A stretch of 64,000 nt of DNA, from NCBI RefSeq assembly GCF_004000235.1, contig NZ_RCIO01000001.1, positions 992,001 through 1,056,000 of the forward strand, in the 5' to 3' direction. The DNA is from Mesorhizobium sp. Z1-4 (GTDB taxonomy: Bacteria > Pseudomonadota > Alphaproteobacteria > Rhizobiales > Rhizobiaceae). Positions 18,154 to 26,243 of this stretch are shown piece by piece. The position numbers and the translations under genes are program-made. The notes below the pieces were generated by a model. It made no database searches. It was not told where the DNA came from and worked only from the letters and a program-made list of their open reading frames with translations. Positions within the stretch are counted from its first letter, which is position 1. Each line of letters starts with the position of its first letter.

Positions 18154-21100
18154 TCATTCGCCGATATCCAACGCCGGAAGACTGCGGACGATTTTCATCG
18201 TCTCCAAGCTGACGGTGATGACACGCTGAAACAGTTCCAGCGGATAGGCCGGATTGCCAACCGTTTCGATAGCATAGCGGTTGGCGTCGTTGACGATGCC
18301 GCTGTCCTTATCTGTCTTGACGCATTGGCGCTCCATCACCCATTCAAGGGCAGGCTTACTGTTGACGACATATTCATATGCCTCAAGCGGGATGTCCTGC
18401 ATGGTGATGTTGGCATTGTAGATGACGACGGATTTATCCTTAGATTTCCCACTACCGCCGAACTTCATCTTCGTGACGCGGTAGAACGCTTCTGGATCAG
18501 GGATGTTAGCAAGCCGCAAGTCTCCCTGTTTGAAAGTGACTGGATACGGCTCCACGCGTTCGTAACCGACATGGAGATCGCCAAGGGTGCGGCCAGCGTC
18601 GCGGAAGGCGCGGAAGTCAGCAAAGGTTTTCACCGCCGGGATGCGGGGGAGCTGCTTGGCGAGGTTGTTGGCGAACCTCGCGCGATAATCGGGTGAGTGA
18701 AGCAGGCCGTAGATGTAATAGAACAGGTCTTCCTTACTGATATCTTCCCCCGGATAGGCGGCTTGGAAATGGGCAAGGCCCTCATCGGTGATCGCATCAC
18801 GGCGAGTGAGGCCGCCGTCCTGATCGCTCGATGCGGCGAAGAGGCCATCATCGGGTTGGGTTTCTTCGTAGAGGTACAGGGGGAAGCACTGATAGCCGCC
18901 CATGTTTGGCGCAAGATTTAGGTCAGGTATCGCAGACACCATGAACCCCGAAAACAAACCGGGGCTACATCTTGCGGGCACGCAAATGCACAAGTTTTCG
19001 ACACCTTCGTTCGGGTATACGCGCGGCATCTGATAGACAACTTCATTGAGTTGTCGGTCAAAATAGAGCCATTGCGCCGTGAAGGGTCGGTAAGTGGACC
19101 GACGAATTTTGCTCGGATCAAATTTGATCTTGGTCTGCTTGCCGACGGATGCTTTTAGGGCGCGGCTCCAACTGATGCGCTTTGTTTCATCTGTTACAAA
19201 ACTATCGACATAGTCGTTTCTTGCCTTGGCGTTGGGGAAGGTTTTGCTGAGTGCCGCGAAGCGTTCTCGCTCTTCATTATAAACCGAGATCATCCTCTGC
19301 ATGTTATCGCGGAGTTTCGTGGGCGAAGAATTCAGCGCCCATGCATCCCTTGCAGTAACAACGCCAAGAGAGTGCAGGCTAAAAACCTGCGGCCCAATGG
19401 CTTCATCTTTGCTAGCAATAGGAAGAAATGTTTCAAAGGCCTCATCCGTCTGGTCTAGCCAGTCATTGTTCTTGTCTGGCGTGATGCCCCTCCATCCATC
19501 GATCTTGGAGATGCCACTGATAGAATGGAAATCTCTGATGATCCCGAGCTTTTGTTTCTGGTCGAGATAGTCGCCAATGTCGTGAAAATGAATGTGCCCT
19601 TTCTCAGCTGCATCAGGATTCTTGACGAGAACCGAAATCGCAATCGGCGCTCGGCTGCCTGAGCCGAAAATCTTTCCCCCTTCCTTGCGAGAAAGCTCGC
19701 CAGAAGTGCGCTGATTGCCCCGTAGATGGAAGATGTATAGATCACTGAAGTCTTCCGCCAGGCATTCGCGCATCCCATCTGCTGTTGAGGTTTCCACCCA
19801 ACCCGCGCTGCTTACGAACGCCAGCACACCGCTATTACCGATGCGATCGCTTGCCCAACGAAAGGCTCTAACATAGCTATCGTAGAGTGCACGCGACAGT
19901 TTTCGCTTTGATCTATGCGCGTAGGTTTCGCGAATCCTCTCATCCAGCTTCGGATAGACAATGTTTGCAGCATTGTCGTTCTCGCTGTCCTGACCAATCG
20001 AATACGGCGGATTACCCACGATTACCCGAATATCGGACGCCTTCTGCCGCTTCCGTCGTTCCGAGTTGTCCGGCATGTACCGCGATACTAGGTCGTCGCT
20101 CTCGTACATCTGGAAGGTGTCGGTGAGGCAAATACCCTCAAATGGCACATAATCACCGCCCATGATGCCGTGATAGACGGCTTCGATGTTGATGGCGGCG
20201 ATATAGTACGCCAGTAGAACAATCTCGTTGGCATGGATTTCATGCCGGAACTTGTGTTCCATTTCCTCCGGGGCAATCAGGCCTGATTGCAAAAGCCGCG
20301 TGATGAAAGTGCCGGTTCCCGTGAACGGGTCGATGATGTGGACGCCTTCGGAACCAAGCGTCTGCCCGAATTCCTGCTGCAAAACCTCGTTCACCGAATG
20401 GATGATGAAGTCCACGATTTCGACCGGCGTATAAACGATGCCAAGCTTGTCCGTCGTACGTTTGAAGGCTTTGGCAAAAAACTTCTCGTAAAGCTCGACA
20501 ACAAGCCGCTGCTTGGCCTGCGGATCGGTGATGCCTGATGCACGCATCCGCACACTGGCATAGAACTTTTCGAGATCTTTTGATTCCTTGTCGAGATTGG
20601 CTTCGTCCAGCACGTCCAGTGCTCTCTGCATGGCGCGGGAGACGGGGTTCTCGCTGGTGAACTGATGGCCTTCAAACAGCACCTCGAACACCGGACGGGT
20701 GATGATGTGCTGCGCGAGCATTTCGACGGCATCATCTTCGGTGATGCTGTCATTCAGGTCATCTTTCAGCTCGCCGTGGAATTCGTCGAAGGCACGGCAG
20801 GCTTCGGTATCCGGATCGGCAAGGATGCCTTTTAGGCGGCTGATATGGTTCTTGGCGATTTCGGCGATGTTGGTCGCCCAATCTTCCCAATAATCACGGG
20901 TGCCGCACTTCTTGACGATCTTCGCCATGATAGCGCGCGAGAATTCGTCAACGGAGAAGGCAAGCTCGCCCTGCACCTCGCCGGTGACGATCGGATCGCG
21001 CCCCGGTGTGCCGATACCCGACCGCTCGGGTTTCGAGCGCGTCGGCAGGTCTTCAACAACGGCAGTGACGGCCTGCAACTCGGCATTCCGGGTGACGCCG

Positions 21101-23070
21101 ATGATCTCGATCGCATTGCTGACATCCTGCCCCAGCGATGCCTTATTGATGGTCGCATCGAAACGATCGTCATGGGCGCGCAAGGCGTTGAGGATTTGCC
21201 AGACAACGCGATACTTCTCGTTGTCGTTCAATGCCTGTTCCGGTGGAACGCCTGCGGGGACGCCGACGGGCAGGATCACGTAACCCATCTTCTTGCCTTC
21301 GGCGCGGCGCATCACGCGCCCGACCGATTGCACGACATCGATCTGGCTCTTACGCGGATGCAGAAACATGATCGCGTCGAGCGCGGGAACGTCCACGCCT
21401 TCCGATAGGCAGCGCGCATTGGTCAAGATACGGCAGATATCGTCACCGGCATTGGCTTTCAACCAATCAAGCAACGCCCCACGGGACTTGGCATTGAACG
21501 TGCCGTCAACGTGTTCGATCTCGCACCGCAACGACAACCTGTTTTCAGCGTCGTCTTCGTCGGTATAGTCGAGATATTCATCAACAACCGTGCTGAACTC
21601 GTCGCGGATCAGCTTGGAACTGCGGATATCTTTGCAGAATGCCAAGGCGCGGCGCATGGGATGTGGATCGGTGGCAAGGTCGGCTTTCATGTCGGCTTTG
21701 GTCAGAGCTTTGTAGCAGCCGATGATCTTGGTCGCGTCATCAAGGACAAGCTCGGAGCTGCCGTCACCAAGACGCTTCTGGATCGCTGAACTGACAAGTC
21801 CTTCATCCATCGCTAGCACGACAACCTTGTAGTCGGTCAGAAGGTTGTTCTGCACCGCCCATGAGAAGCCGCGATAGAAGAGCGTCTTTCCGAACAGCTT
21901 CTCGTCATCCATCGAAGCCAGAACAGCGTCCGCTTCATCGGCACGGCTCTTCACGTTGTCGCCGAAGATGCGCGGCGTGGCCGTCATATAGAGGCGCTTC
22001 TTGCCACGAATAATGTCGTTGGAATGGACTTTGACGAAATTGGATTCGTCCTCGCCCGCCAGAGTTGCGCCCGTGGTGCGGTGCGCCTCGTCGCAAACGA
22101 TGAGGTCGAATTCCGGCAGGCCGTGCTTCTGCTGTGCGTCCGCGACAACCTGAATGGATTGGTAGGTCGCAAACACCACGGTCATCTTGTCCGGCACGGC
22201 CTCGCCCGCGCTTTCGGAAAGCTTGGCGGCGTTGGTCGTGGCAGGGAATGCGAGGTCCAGCACGTCGATTTCGGCAATGTCATCCTTGCTCTGACGACGC
22301 TTGCCGACCTGCGTATCGGAACATACCGCAAAGGATCGCAACGGGGTTTCGGTGTCCGCCGTCCATTCGCGTACCGTCTGCGACATCAGGGCAAGGGACG
22401 GCACAAGGAACAGGACAAGCTTTCCTTCCCCTGCAAGGTCTTCGGCGATCTTGAGACTAGTGAAGGTCTTGCCTGTTCCGCAGGCCATGATGAGCTTACC
22501 GCGATCGGCTTCGGCCAGTCCGGTGCGCACCTCACGCAAGGCGTCCTGCTGGTGTTCGCGGAGTTTCTTTTTGTCGGCCAGCACCACTTCGCCCTTGGCG
22601 GCGAAGGTTTCCCAACGGATAGGACTTTCCTGCATTTCGGAAAGGTTGATCCGAAGGACGGGGATGGCCTGCCCACGGATCATGGTTTCGGCGTTTTCGC
22701 TCCAAGCCTTTTCGGTGCTGTCAATGATGACGCGCCGCTTGAACGGGGCCTTGCCCGATGCCGATATGAAGCTGTCGATGTCCTCTTTCCTGATGCGGTA
22801 GGCGGCATCATAGAATTTGCACTGGATCGCGGCGAAACCGTCTTCGTCGCGAAGCTTGGCTACAAGGTCGATCCCGGTGTCGCGGGCATCCCAGCCGTTA
22901 GCGTCGGCCCAATCCTTGAAGGTCTGGACCTGCTCATACTGTTCAAGCTGGATCGGATCATGGGTGAGGTAGGCGATGGCGAAACGCTCGAAATACGTTC
23001 CCTTTTCCCGCTCGGTACGCGCTGCATCACGGTAGGTCTGCAAAAGCGATTGCAGCGTCTGTTCGGCCAT
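18154..23070 (-). CDS. Type ISP single-chain restriction-modification enzyme
   Basis: 1,638 residues from ATG 23070, preceded by GGGGGAAG; a TTG 12 bp upstream is less likely. Domains in order: Mrr-like nuclease (Asp68, then Q83-C-K85), SF2 helicase with Walker A MACGTGKT (195-202), DEAH-type VCDEAHR and motif VI QSVGRVMRR, a helical coupler, an N6-adenine methyltransferase with SAM motif DPFTGTGTF and catalytic NPPY, and a C-terminal target-recognition region. Length and order match LlaGI/LlaBIII-type ISP enzymes, which methylate one strand and translocate along DNA until two enzymes collide and cut. One polypeptide thus does both protection and restriction. It is in the defense block; ardA on the other strand nearby encodes an inhibitor of translocating R-M enzymes. 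Confidence 0.9.
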   Translation of the reverse strand: MAEQTLQSLLQTYRDAARTEREKGTYFERFAIAYLTHDPIQLEQYEQVQTFKDWADANGWDARDTGIDLVAKLRDEDGFAAIQCKFYDAAYRIRKEDIDSFISASGKAPFKRRVIIDSTEKAWSENAETMIRGQAIPVLRINLSEMQESPIRWETFAAKGEVVLADKKKLREHQQDALREVRTGLAEADRGKLIMACGTGKTFTSLKIAEDLAGEGKLVLFLVPSLALMSQTVREWTADTETPLRSFAVCSDTQVGKRRQSKDDIAEIDVLDLAFPATTNAAKLSESAGEAVPDKMTVVFATYQSIQVVADAQQKHGLPEFDLIVCDEAHRTTGATLAGEDESNFVKVHSNDIIRGKKRLYMTATPRIFGDNVKSRADEADAVLASMDDEKLFGKTLFYRGFSWAVQNNLLTDYKVVVLAMDEGLVSSAIQKRLGDGSSELVLDDATKIIGCYKALTKADMKADLATDPHPMRRALAFCKDIRSSKLIRDEFSTVVDEYLDYTDEDDAENRLSLRCEIEHVDGTFNAKSRGALLDWLKANAGDDICRILTNARCLSEGVDVPALDAIMFLHPRKSQIDVVQSVGRVMRRAEGKKMGYVILPVGVPAGVPPEQALNDNEKYRVVWQILNALRAHDDRFDATINKASLGQDVSNAIEIIGVTRNAELQAVTAVVEDLPTRSKPERSGIGTPGRDPIVTGEVQGELAFSVDEFSRAIMAKIVKKCGTRDYWEDWATNIAEIAKNHISRLKGILADPDTEACRAFDEFHGELKDDLNDSITEDDAVEMLAQHIITRPVFEVLFEGHQFTSENPVSRAMQRALDVLDEANLDKESKDLEKFYASVRMRASGITDPQAKQRLVVELYEKFFAKAFKRTTDKLGIVYTPVEIVDFIIHSVNEVLQQEFGQTLGSEGVHIIDPFTGTGTFITRLLQSGLIAPEEMEHKFRHEIHANEIVLLAYYIAAINIEAVYHGIMGGDYVPFEGICLTDTFQMYESDDLVSRYMPDNSERRKRQKASDIRVIVGNPPYSIGQDSENDNAANIVYPKLDERIRETYAHRSKRKLSRALYDSYVRAFRWASDRIGNSGVLAFVSSAGWVETSTADGMRECLAEDFSDLYIFHLRGNQRTSGELSRKEGGKIFGSGSRAPIAISVLVKNPDAAEKGHIHFHDIGDYLDQKQKLGIIRDFHSISGISKIDGWRGITPDKNNDWLDQTDEAFETFLPIASKDEAIGPQVFSLHSLGVVTARDAWALNSSPTKLRDNMQRMISVYNEERERFAALSKTFPNAKARNDYVDSFVTDETKRISWSRALKASVGKQTKIKFDPSKIRRSTYRPFTAQWLYFDRQLNEVVYQMPRVYPNEGVENLCICVPARCSPGLFSGFMVSAIPDLNLAPNMGGYQCFPLYLYEETQPDDGLFAASSDQDGGLTRRDAITDEGLAHFQAAYPGEDISKEDLFYYIYGLLHSPDYRARFANNLAKQLPRIPAVKTFADFRAFRDAGRTLGDLHVGYERVEPYPVTFKQGDLRLANIPDPEAFYRVTKMKFGGSGKSKDKSVVIYNANITMQDIPLEAYEYVVNSKPALEWVMERQCVKTDKDSGIVNDANRYAIETVGNPAYPLELFQRVITVSLETMKIVRSLPALDIGE

Positions 23071-23137
23071 GTCTTCCCCCAAGCCCCTGTTCGGGCATTC
23101 ACCTGCTGCGCCGGAACTGGCTTTCGCGCGTGTTCCA

Positions 23138-23326
23138 TCAGCGCGTCGTCACGTTCGGTTTCGTTGCGGGTTGCGCGTCCGACGACGCGCTGTTCCTACG
23201 GACAAAATCGCGCATGAACTCCCGTATGACCTGCGCGGCAGGCCGATCCAGAACCTGACAGGCTGCAAGGAATTCATCCCGCAGCTCGCGCTCGATCCTG
23301 ATTCGCATACCGGCGTCTTTTTTCAT
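23138..23326 (-). CDS. Small ribbon-helix-helix protein
   Basis: 62 residues from ATG 23326 (MKKDAGMRIRIERELR). The N-terminal strand MRIRIERELRDEF followed by two helices (LAACQVLDRPAAQVIREFMRDFVRR) is an Arc/CopG-type ribbon-helix-helix fold; the last 17 residues are low complexity. It lies 67 bp upstream of the ISP gene on the same strand, so it may repress that gene or be an antitoxin remnant, but no toxin partner is adjacent. An ATG 18 bp downstream is also possible. Confidence 0.6.
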   Translation of the reverse strand: MKKDAGMRIRIERELRDEFLAACQVLDRPAAQVIREFMRDFVRRNSASSDAQPATKPNVTTR

Positions 23327-23702
23327 AGTTCGCAGTGTATCCGGCGGATACACAAAAACCAGCCCTGAGGATATGCTTACCGCCAGCAAACACCGTGAAT
23401 TCGTCTAGCGGCCGTCTAGCTCTCTACCACGCAATCTGTGAGCGCGTTCGCCTGCGGGCCGGCGCGGCTTTCGCCGCGTCCCATCTGATAGCTATTTCTA
23501 AGGGCGCTGCCCTCGCGCGGCGCAAGAAAACTCTCCGGCCTTTCGCGGCATAAACGGCCCGCTCCCCGCAAGCGGGTCCCCTCCATTTATTCCACGGTGC
23601 CAAAGGGTTGTCTGGCACCTTACTACCCCGGTCTCGCCGACGGGCAAGGGGTCAGGAGCGGCGCTTCGCTGCTCTGAACCCCAAACCCGAAGGAACAGAG
23701 AC
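23327..23702. promoter_or_regulatory. Leader region of ardA and divergent promoters
   Basis: 376 bp without a convincing gene. It separates the minus-strand defense genes from plus-strand ardA and must hold both promoters. It contains GC-rich inverted repeats such as GCGCTGCCCTCGCGCGGCGC (about 23510) and CCCGCTCCCCGCAAGCGGG (about 23559), and a gTGCCAaagggttgtcTGGCAc pair (about 23599). Long structured leaders are common before antirestriction genes, some of which act as single-strand promoters on entry into a recipient; that role is only a suggestion here. Confidence 0.4.
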
Positions 23703-24230
23703 ATGACCAGCGCAGCCGACAGCAATCCTCGCATCTATGTTGCCTGCCTTGCCGCCTATAATAACGGCTATTTGCATGGAGCGTGGATCGACGCGGATCA
23801 GGACGTGGACGAAATCAGGGACGAGATCGCGACCATGCTCGCACGGTCCCCCATCGAGCACGCGGAGGAATATGCCATCCATGATTATGAGGGCTTCGAG
23901 GGTGTCGCGATCAGCGAATATGCGGGCATCGACACCGTAGCACGCATGGGCGCTTTCATCGCAGAACATGGCGCACTTGGCGCGGGCCTGCTGGAGCAGT
24001 TCAGCGGCGACATGGAACAAGCCGAAACCGCCTTGCAGGATTGCTATCATGGTCAGTTCGCCAGCCTCGCCGACTACATGGAGGAATTGACCACCGAGAG
24101 CGTCACGATCCCCGAGGCGCTACTCTACTATGTCGATTGGCAGGCGATGGCGCGCGACGCTGAGATGGGCGGCGACCTGTTCACCATCGAAACTGCGCAC
24201 GGTGAGGTGCATGTGTTTTCCAGCAGATGA
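23703..24230 (+). CDS. ardA: Antirestriction protein ArdA
   Basis: 175 residues, normal for ArdA, an acidic DNA mimic (many Asp/Glu, especially EEYAIHDYEGFEGV and GIDTVARM regions) that binds and blocks Type I-like restriction enzymes. The start RIYVACLAAYNNGYLHGAWID is the classic ArdA opening. GAAGGAACAGAG precedes the ATG. It protects the incoming ICE strand in a new host. It lies close to an ISP R-M enzyme with a translocating SF2 motor, which ArdA could also affect; the two are on opposite strands, so separate expression is likely. Confidence 0.95.
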   Translation: MTSAADSNPRIYVACLAAYNNGYLHGAWIDADQDVDEIRDEIATMLARSPIEHAEEYAIHDYEGFEGVAISEYAGIDTVARMGAFIAEHGALGAGLLEQFSGDMEQAETALQDCYHGQFASLADYMEELTTESVTIPEALLYYVDWQAMARDAEMGGDLFTIETAHGEVHVFSSR

Positions 24231-24423
24231 GAACAAGGCTACCCATCCGTGCTGATAGGGGCAGGCGTCCCGGAGTTACCGGCTGTCGCCAAGCCAAGAA
24301 TACCAAAAATGATCGAGTTAGCCGCTCAAGGTATCTGCTTTGAGTGGGTTCTATATTTCCAGTGATCCTTGAACCTCTTTTTGCCGGGCGCTGCCCAGCA
24401 TCCCGGCTTGGGGAGGTGACGCC

Positions 24424-24639
24424 ATGCTCAGCATTGATTGGCGATCTCCGGCGGCATACGGGCACACAAAGCACATCCCTGCCGCTGGTTTCGCTTGGGA
24501 ATACCTGCGCCGCAACGACGAATATCGTCAGGACTTCCAGACCATCGCATCGACCGGCCAGCCGACCGGGCGCGACCTTGAAGCGTTAGCGCATCGCTGG
24601 GGTTTGCGATTTCCCATGCGATCCCGACGCGCCGCATGA
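24424..24639 (+). CDS. FseA-like excision activator, N-terminal frame (DUF6499)
   Basis: 71 residues in its own frame. DWRSPAAYGHTKHIPAAGFAWEYLRRN is the DUF6499 opening seen in ICE proteins. GGGGAGGTGACGCC is a strong ribosome site before ATG 24424. In ICEMlSymR7A the homologous msi172 is joined to msi171 by +1 slippage of tRNA-Phe from UUU to UUC, giving FseA, the activator of the excisionase gene rdfS. Here GLRFP is encoded ...CGA TTT CCC..., and slipping one base at TTT-C leads straight into the second frame. Without slippage the frame ends after RSRRAA. The +1 product would have 260 residues. The name rests on motif and layout. Confidence 0.8.
   Translation: MLSIDWRSPAAYGHTKHIPAAGFAWEYLRRNDEYRQDFQTIASTGQPTGRDLEALAHRWGLRFPMRSRRAA
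24610..24616 (+). promoter_or_regulatory. +1 programmed ribosomal frameshift site (TTT-C)
   Basis: TTT at 24610-24612 is the last codon read in the first frame. Slipping to TTC at 24611-24613 continues as CCA TGC GAT CCC GAC GCG CCG, with no stop until 25207. The slip codon and its setting WGLRFP match the tRNA-Phe UUU-to-UUC slippage described for msi172/msi171. Confidence 0.75.
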
Positions 24640-24685
24640 CCAGCAATCCCCGATCTGGACGCCGAGCCTTCAACCGCAAGCGGTA

Positions 24686-25207
24686 ATGCTGTCGCCGGTC
24701 GGTCACAAGGACGGCGACACCGAACCGATATTGACGCTGGGGCATCTCGACGGCCTCGACCTGCGCCGCGCCGCCGATGGCTGGCACTGTATCTGGCAGG
24801 TGGATGGCGTCGCACATCAATTCTGGCTTCCCGAGGGGGTGCCCGACGCAGCCGCTTTCTATGCCGTCACCCTGCCGATGGATTCCTTTCTGGAGCTGCG
24901 CGCCCACGCTGCGCGCCGTCTTTGGCGGTCCCTCAACGGCCGTGCGCCCGGACCCGACTTCCGGGCCGTTCCCGCGCAGCTTCGGCAATGGCATATCCTG
25001 TCCCTGCGCGCGCTCGACGCCCGGCTGCGCGGCGAGAGCTATCGCACCATCGCCGAAGTCCTGCTCGGCTTTCGCGGCACCAAGGAAGACTTTGAGAACG
25101 ATCCGCGCAAGAACAAGGCCCGCCGCCTGGTCGCGCACGGTATCAAGATGATGCGCGGCGGCTATCGCCTGCTTCTTCACTACCCGATCAAGCCCGGCAA
25201 GCGTTGA
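24686..25207 (+). CDS. FseA-like excision activator, C-terminal frame (DUF2285)
   Basis: 173 residues if read from ATG 24686, but the frame is open back to the slip site and encodes CDPDAPHDQQSPIWTPSLQP before this ATG, a normal linker, so the region is probably made mainly as the end of the fused protein. The last 80 residues (VPAQLRQWHILSLRALDARL to HGIKMMRGGYRLLL) form the DUF2285 domain, which resembles a sigma-factor region 4 fold in this family. In the ICEMlSymR7A system the fused FseA turns on rdfS, and QseM binds and blocks it. A QseM-like gene lies 16 bp downstream on the other strand. Confidence 0.8.
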   Translation: MLSPVGHKDGDTEPILTLGHLDGLDLRRAADGWHCIWQVDGVAHQFWLPEGVPDAAAFYAVTLPMDSFLELRAHAARRLWRSLNGRAPGPDFRAVPAQLRQWHILSLRALDARLRGESYRTIAEVLLGFRGTKEDFENDPRKNKARRLVAHGIKMMRGGYRLLLHYPIKPGKR

Positions 25208-25223
25208 TCGGGTGGCGTGGCCC

Positions 25224-25511
25224 TCACGCCTTGTTGGCTGCCGCCTGCTCCAGAATCTTGCGATAGCCCTCACGCGATAGCCATTGCGCACGTTCGAGGT
25301 GGCTTTGCCAGCAACGGCGGGTGCGAAGTTCATCGGCGACCGGATCGCGGTGCAGCACAATCCGCGCGACTTCCTTCCAGTCCGCGCCCTCGGCCTTCGC
25401 ATCCAGTAAACGCAGATAGGTGATGTAATGTCGTTCGTCATAGACGGTTATGGTGTCGCCGGTCGGCGCTTCATCGTCCACATCTGGATCGAGTTCGACG
25501 GGAACCCGCAT
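25224..25511 (-). CDS. QseM-like antiactivator, DUF2285 protein
   Basis: 95 residues from ATG 25511, chosen because GGGGA lies 7 nt upstream; an ATG 6 bp earlier is also possible. It is a stand-alone DUF2285 domain: DPDVDDEAPTGDTITVYDER, HYITYLRLLDAKAEGADWKE, then VARIVLHRDP and a basic C-terminal helix. QseM of ICEMlSymR7A is a small DUF2285 protein that binds both TraR and FseA and keeps the element silent. The gene is convergent with fseA. The usual partner regulator QseC and the TraR/TraI quorum genes are not seen in this window, so the role is by analogy. Confidence 0.65.
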   Translation of the reverse strand: MRVPVELDPDVDDEAPTGDTITVYDERHYITYLRLLDAKAEGADWKEVARIVLHRDPVADELRTRRCWQSHLERAQWLSREGYRKILEQAAANKA

Positions 25512-25973
25512 GGTCATTCCCCGTATCCGAGAGAGCTTGTCTGCGGTGCGCCCCCGCAAACGATTCTCTCTGACTCTTGGTGATCGGGGAGTTCGAAACC
25601 GTCACGAAACGGCCCCATGGCCTTTAGCTCGGAAAGCCTGTTGTATACGCCACAGGCTCCCCGACCATAAGGTCAAGGAGTTGGTGCCGTTCTGGCTGGC
25701 ACCGGCCATTCGTGAGGGGTTTCGACGCCCCAGAGCAGCGCGTCTGCTCCGCTGCGATTCTTAACCGAACCGCGCGGGAATGTCTCCGGCTTTTCGGCGT
25801 GGCGGGCGACGAGCCGCTGAAATTCCTCATCTATTGGCAGCGCACCGCCCCGAAGGGGGTGCCGCCAGCGCATAGGCGCAAATGCGGCACGCTACGCGCC
25901 GCCGATCCCTCGCCATGGTTCGCCACAGTCCGCTGCCGCCCTCCGGCAGCCCAATCCCGACTGGAGGTGATCC
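25512..25973. promoter_or_regulatory. Regulatory gap between qseM-like and rdfS-like genes
   Basis: 462 bp with no convincing gene. AGCCTGT (25635-25641) and ACAGGCT (25652-25658) form a dyad with a 10-nt spacer, a candidate operator near the divergent qseM promoter. GGTGCC-GTTCTGGCT-GGCACC at about 25682 can form a stem. The last part holds a 69-bp element repeated near the right end of the ICE. In the related system FseA activates the rdfS promoter, which should lie here. Confidence 0.5.
25856..25924 (+). repeat. Duplicated 69-bp hairpin element, copy A (upstream of rdfS)
   Basis: It matches 52572-52640 with the first 40 bases identical and only a few changes after that. GTGCCGC (25859-25866) pairs with GCGGCAC (25884-25890), with GCGCATAGGCGC in the loop. 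It ends 49 bp before the rdfS start. A shared regulatory leader is the simplest idea; function is unproven. Confidence 0.8.
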
Positions 25974-26243
25974 ATGGCAAATCCGCTTGCGGGCCTGCCG
26001 CCGCGCCTGTTGCGCACCAAGGAAGCCGCGCGCTTCCTCGGCATATCCATCCGCACCCTTGAGAAGCATCGCACCTACGGCACCGGCCCGACCTATCGCA
26101 AGGTCGGCGGCCGTGTCCTCTACACCGTCCGCGATCTGGAAGACTGGAGCGCGGTCGGCGAACGTAAATCCACCCGCGACAAGACCGCCGGCACCGTCTT
26201 TCCCGCGCGTCCGCTCACGCCCGAAGAACGGGGCGACTGCTAG
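25974..26243 (+). CDS. rdfS: Excisionase-type HTH protein (RdfS-like)
   Basis: 89 residues. A winged HTH_17/MerR-like fold is visible: LRTKEAARFLGISIRTLEKHRTYGTGPTYRKVGGRVLYTVRDLEDW, the pattern of excisionases and AlpA-type proteins. CTGGAGGTGATCC is a strong ribosome site. In the Mesorhizobium ICE the recombination directionality factor RdfS has this size and place, heading the rdfS-rep-traF-relaxase cluster. The recombinase here is a serine enzyme, whose directionality factors are more varied, so the excision role is inferred. The stop is directly followed by the repA start. Confidence 0.75.
   Translation: MANPLAGLPPRLLRTKEAARFLGISIRTLEKHRTYGTGPTYRKVGGRVLYTVRDLEDWSAVGERKSTRDKTAGTVFPARPLTPEERGDC

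Noticed and set aside
24424..25207. Reading the two DUF6499/DUF2285 frames as a gene broken by mutation or sequencing error
   Set aside because: The break is exactly at TTT-C in the conserved WGLRFP context known for programmed slippage, so a functional frameshift is the better explanation, though an error cannot be fully excluded.
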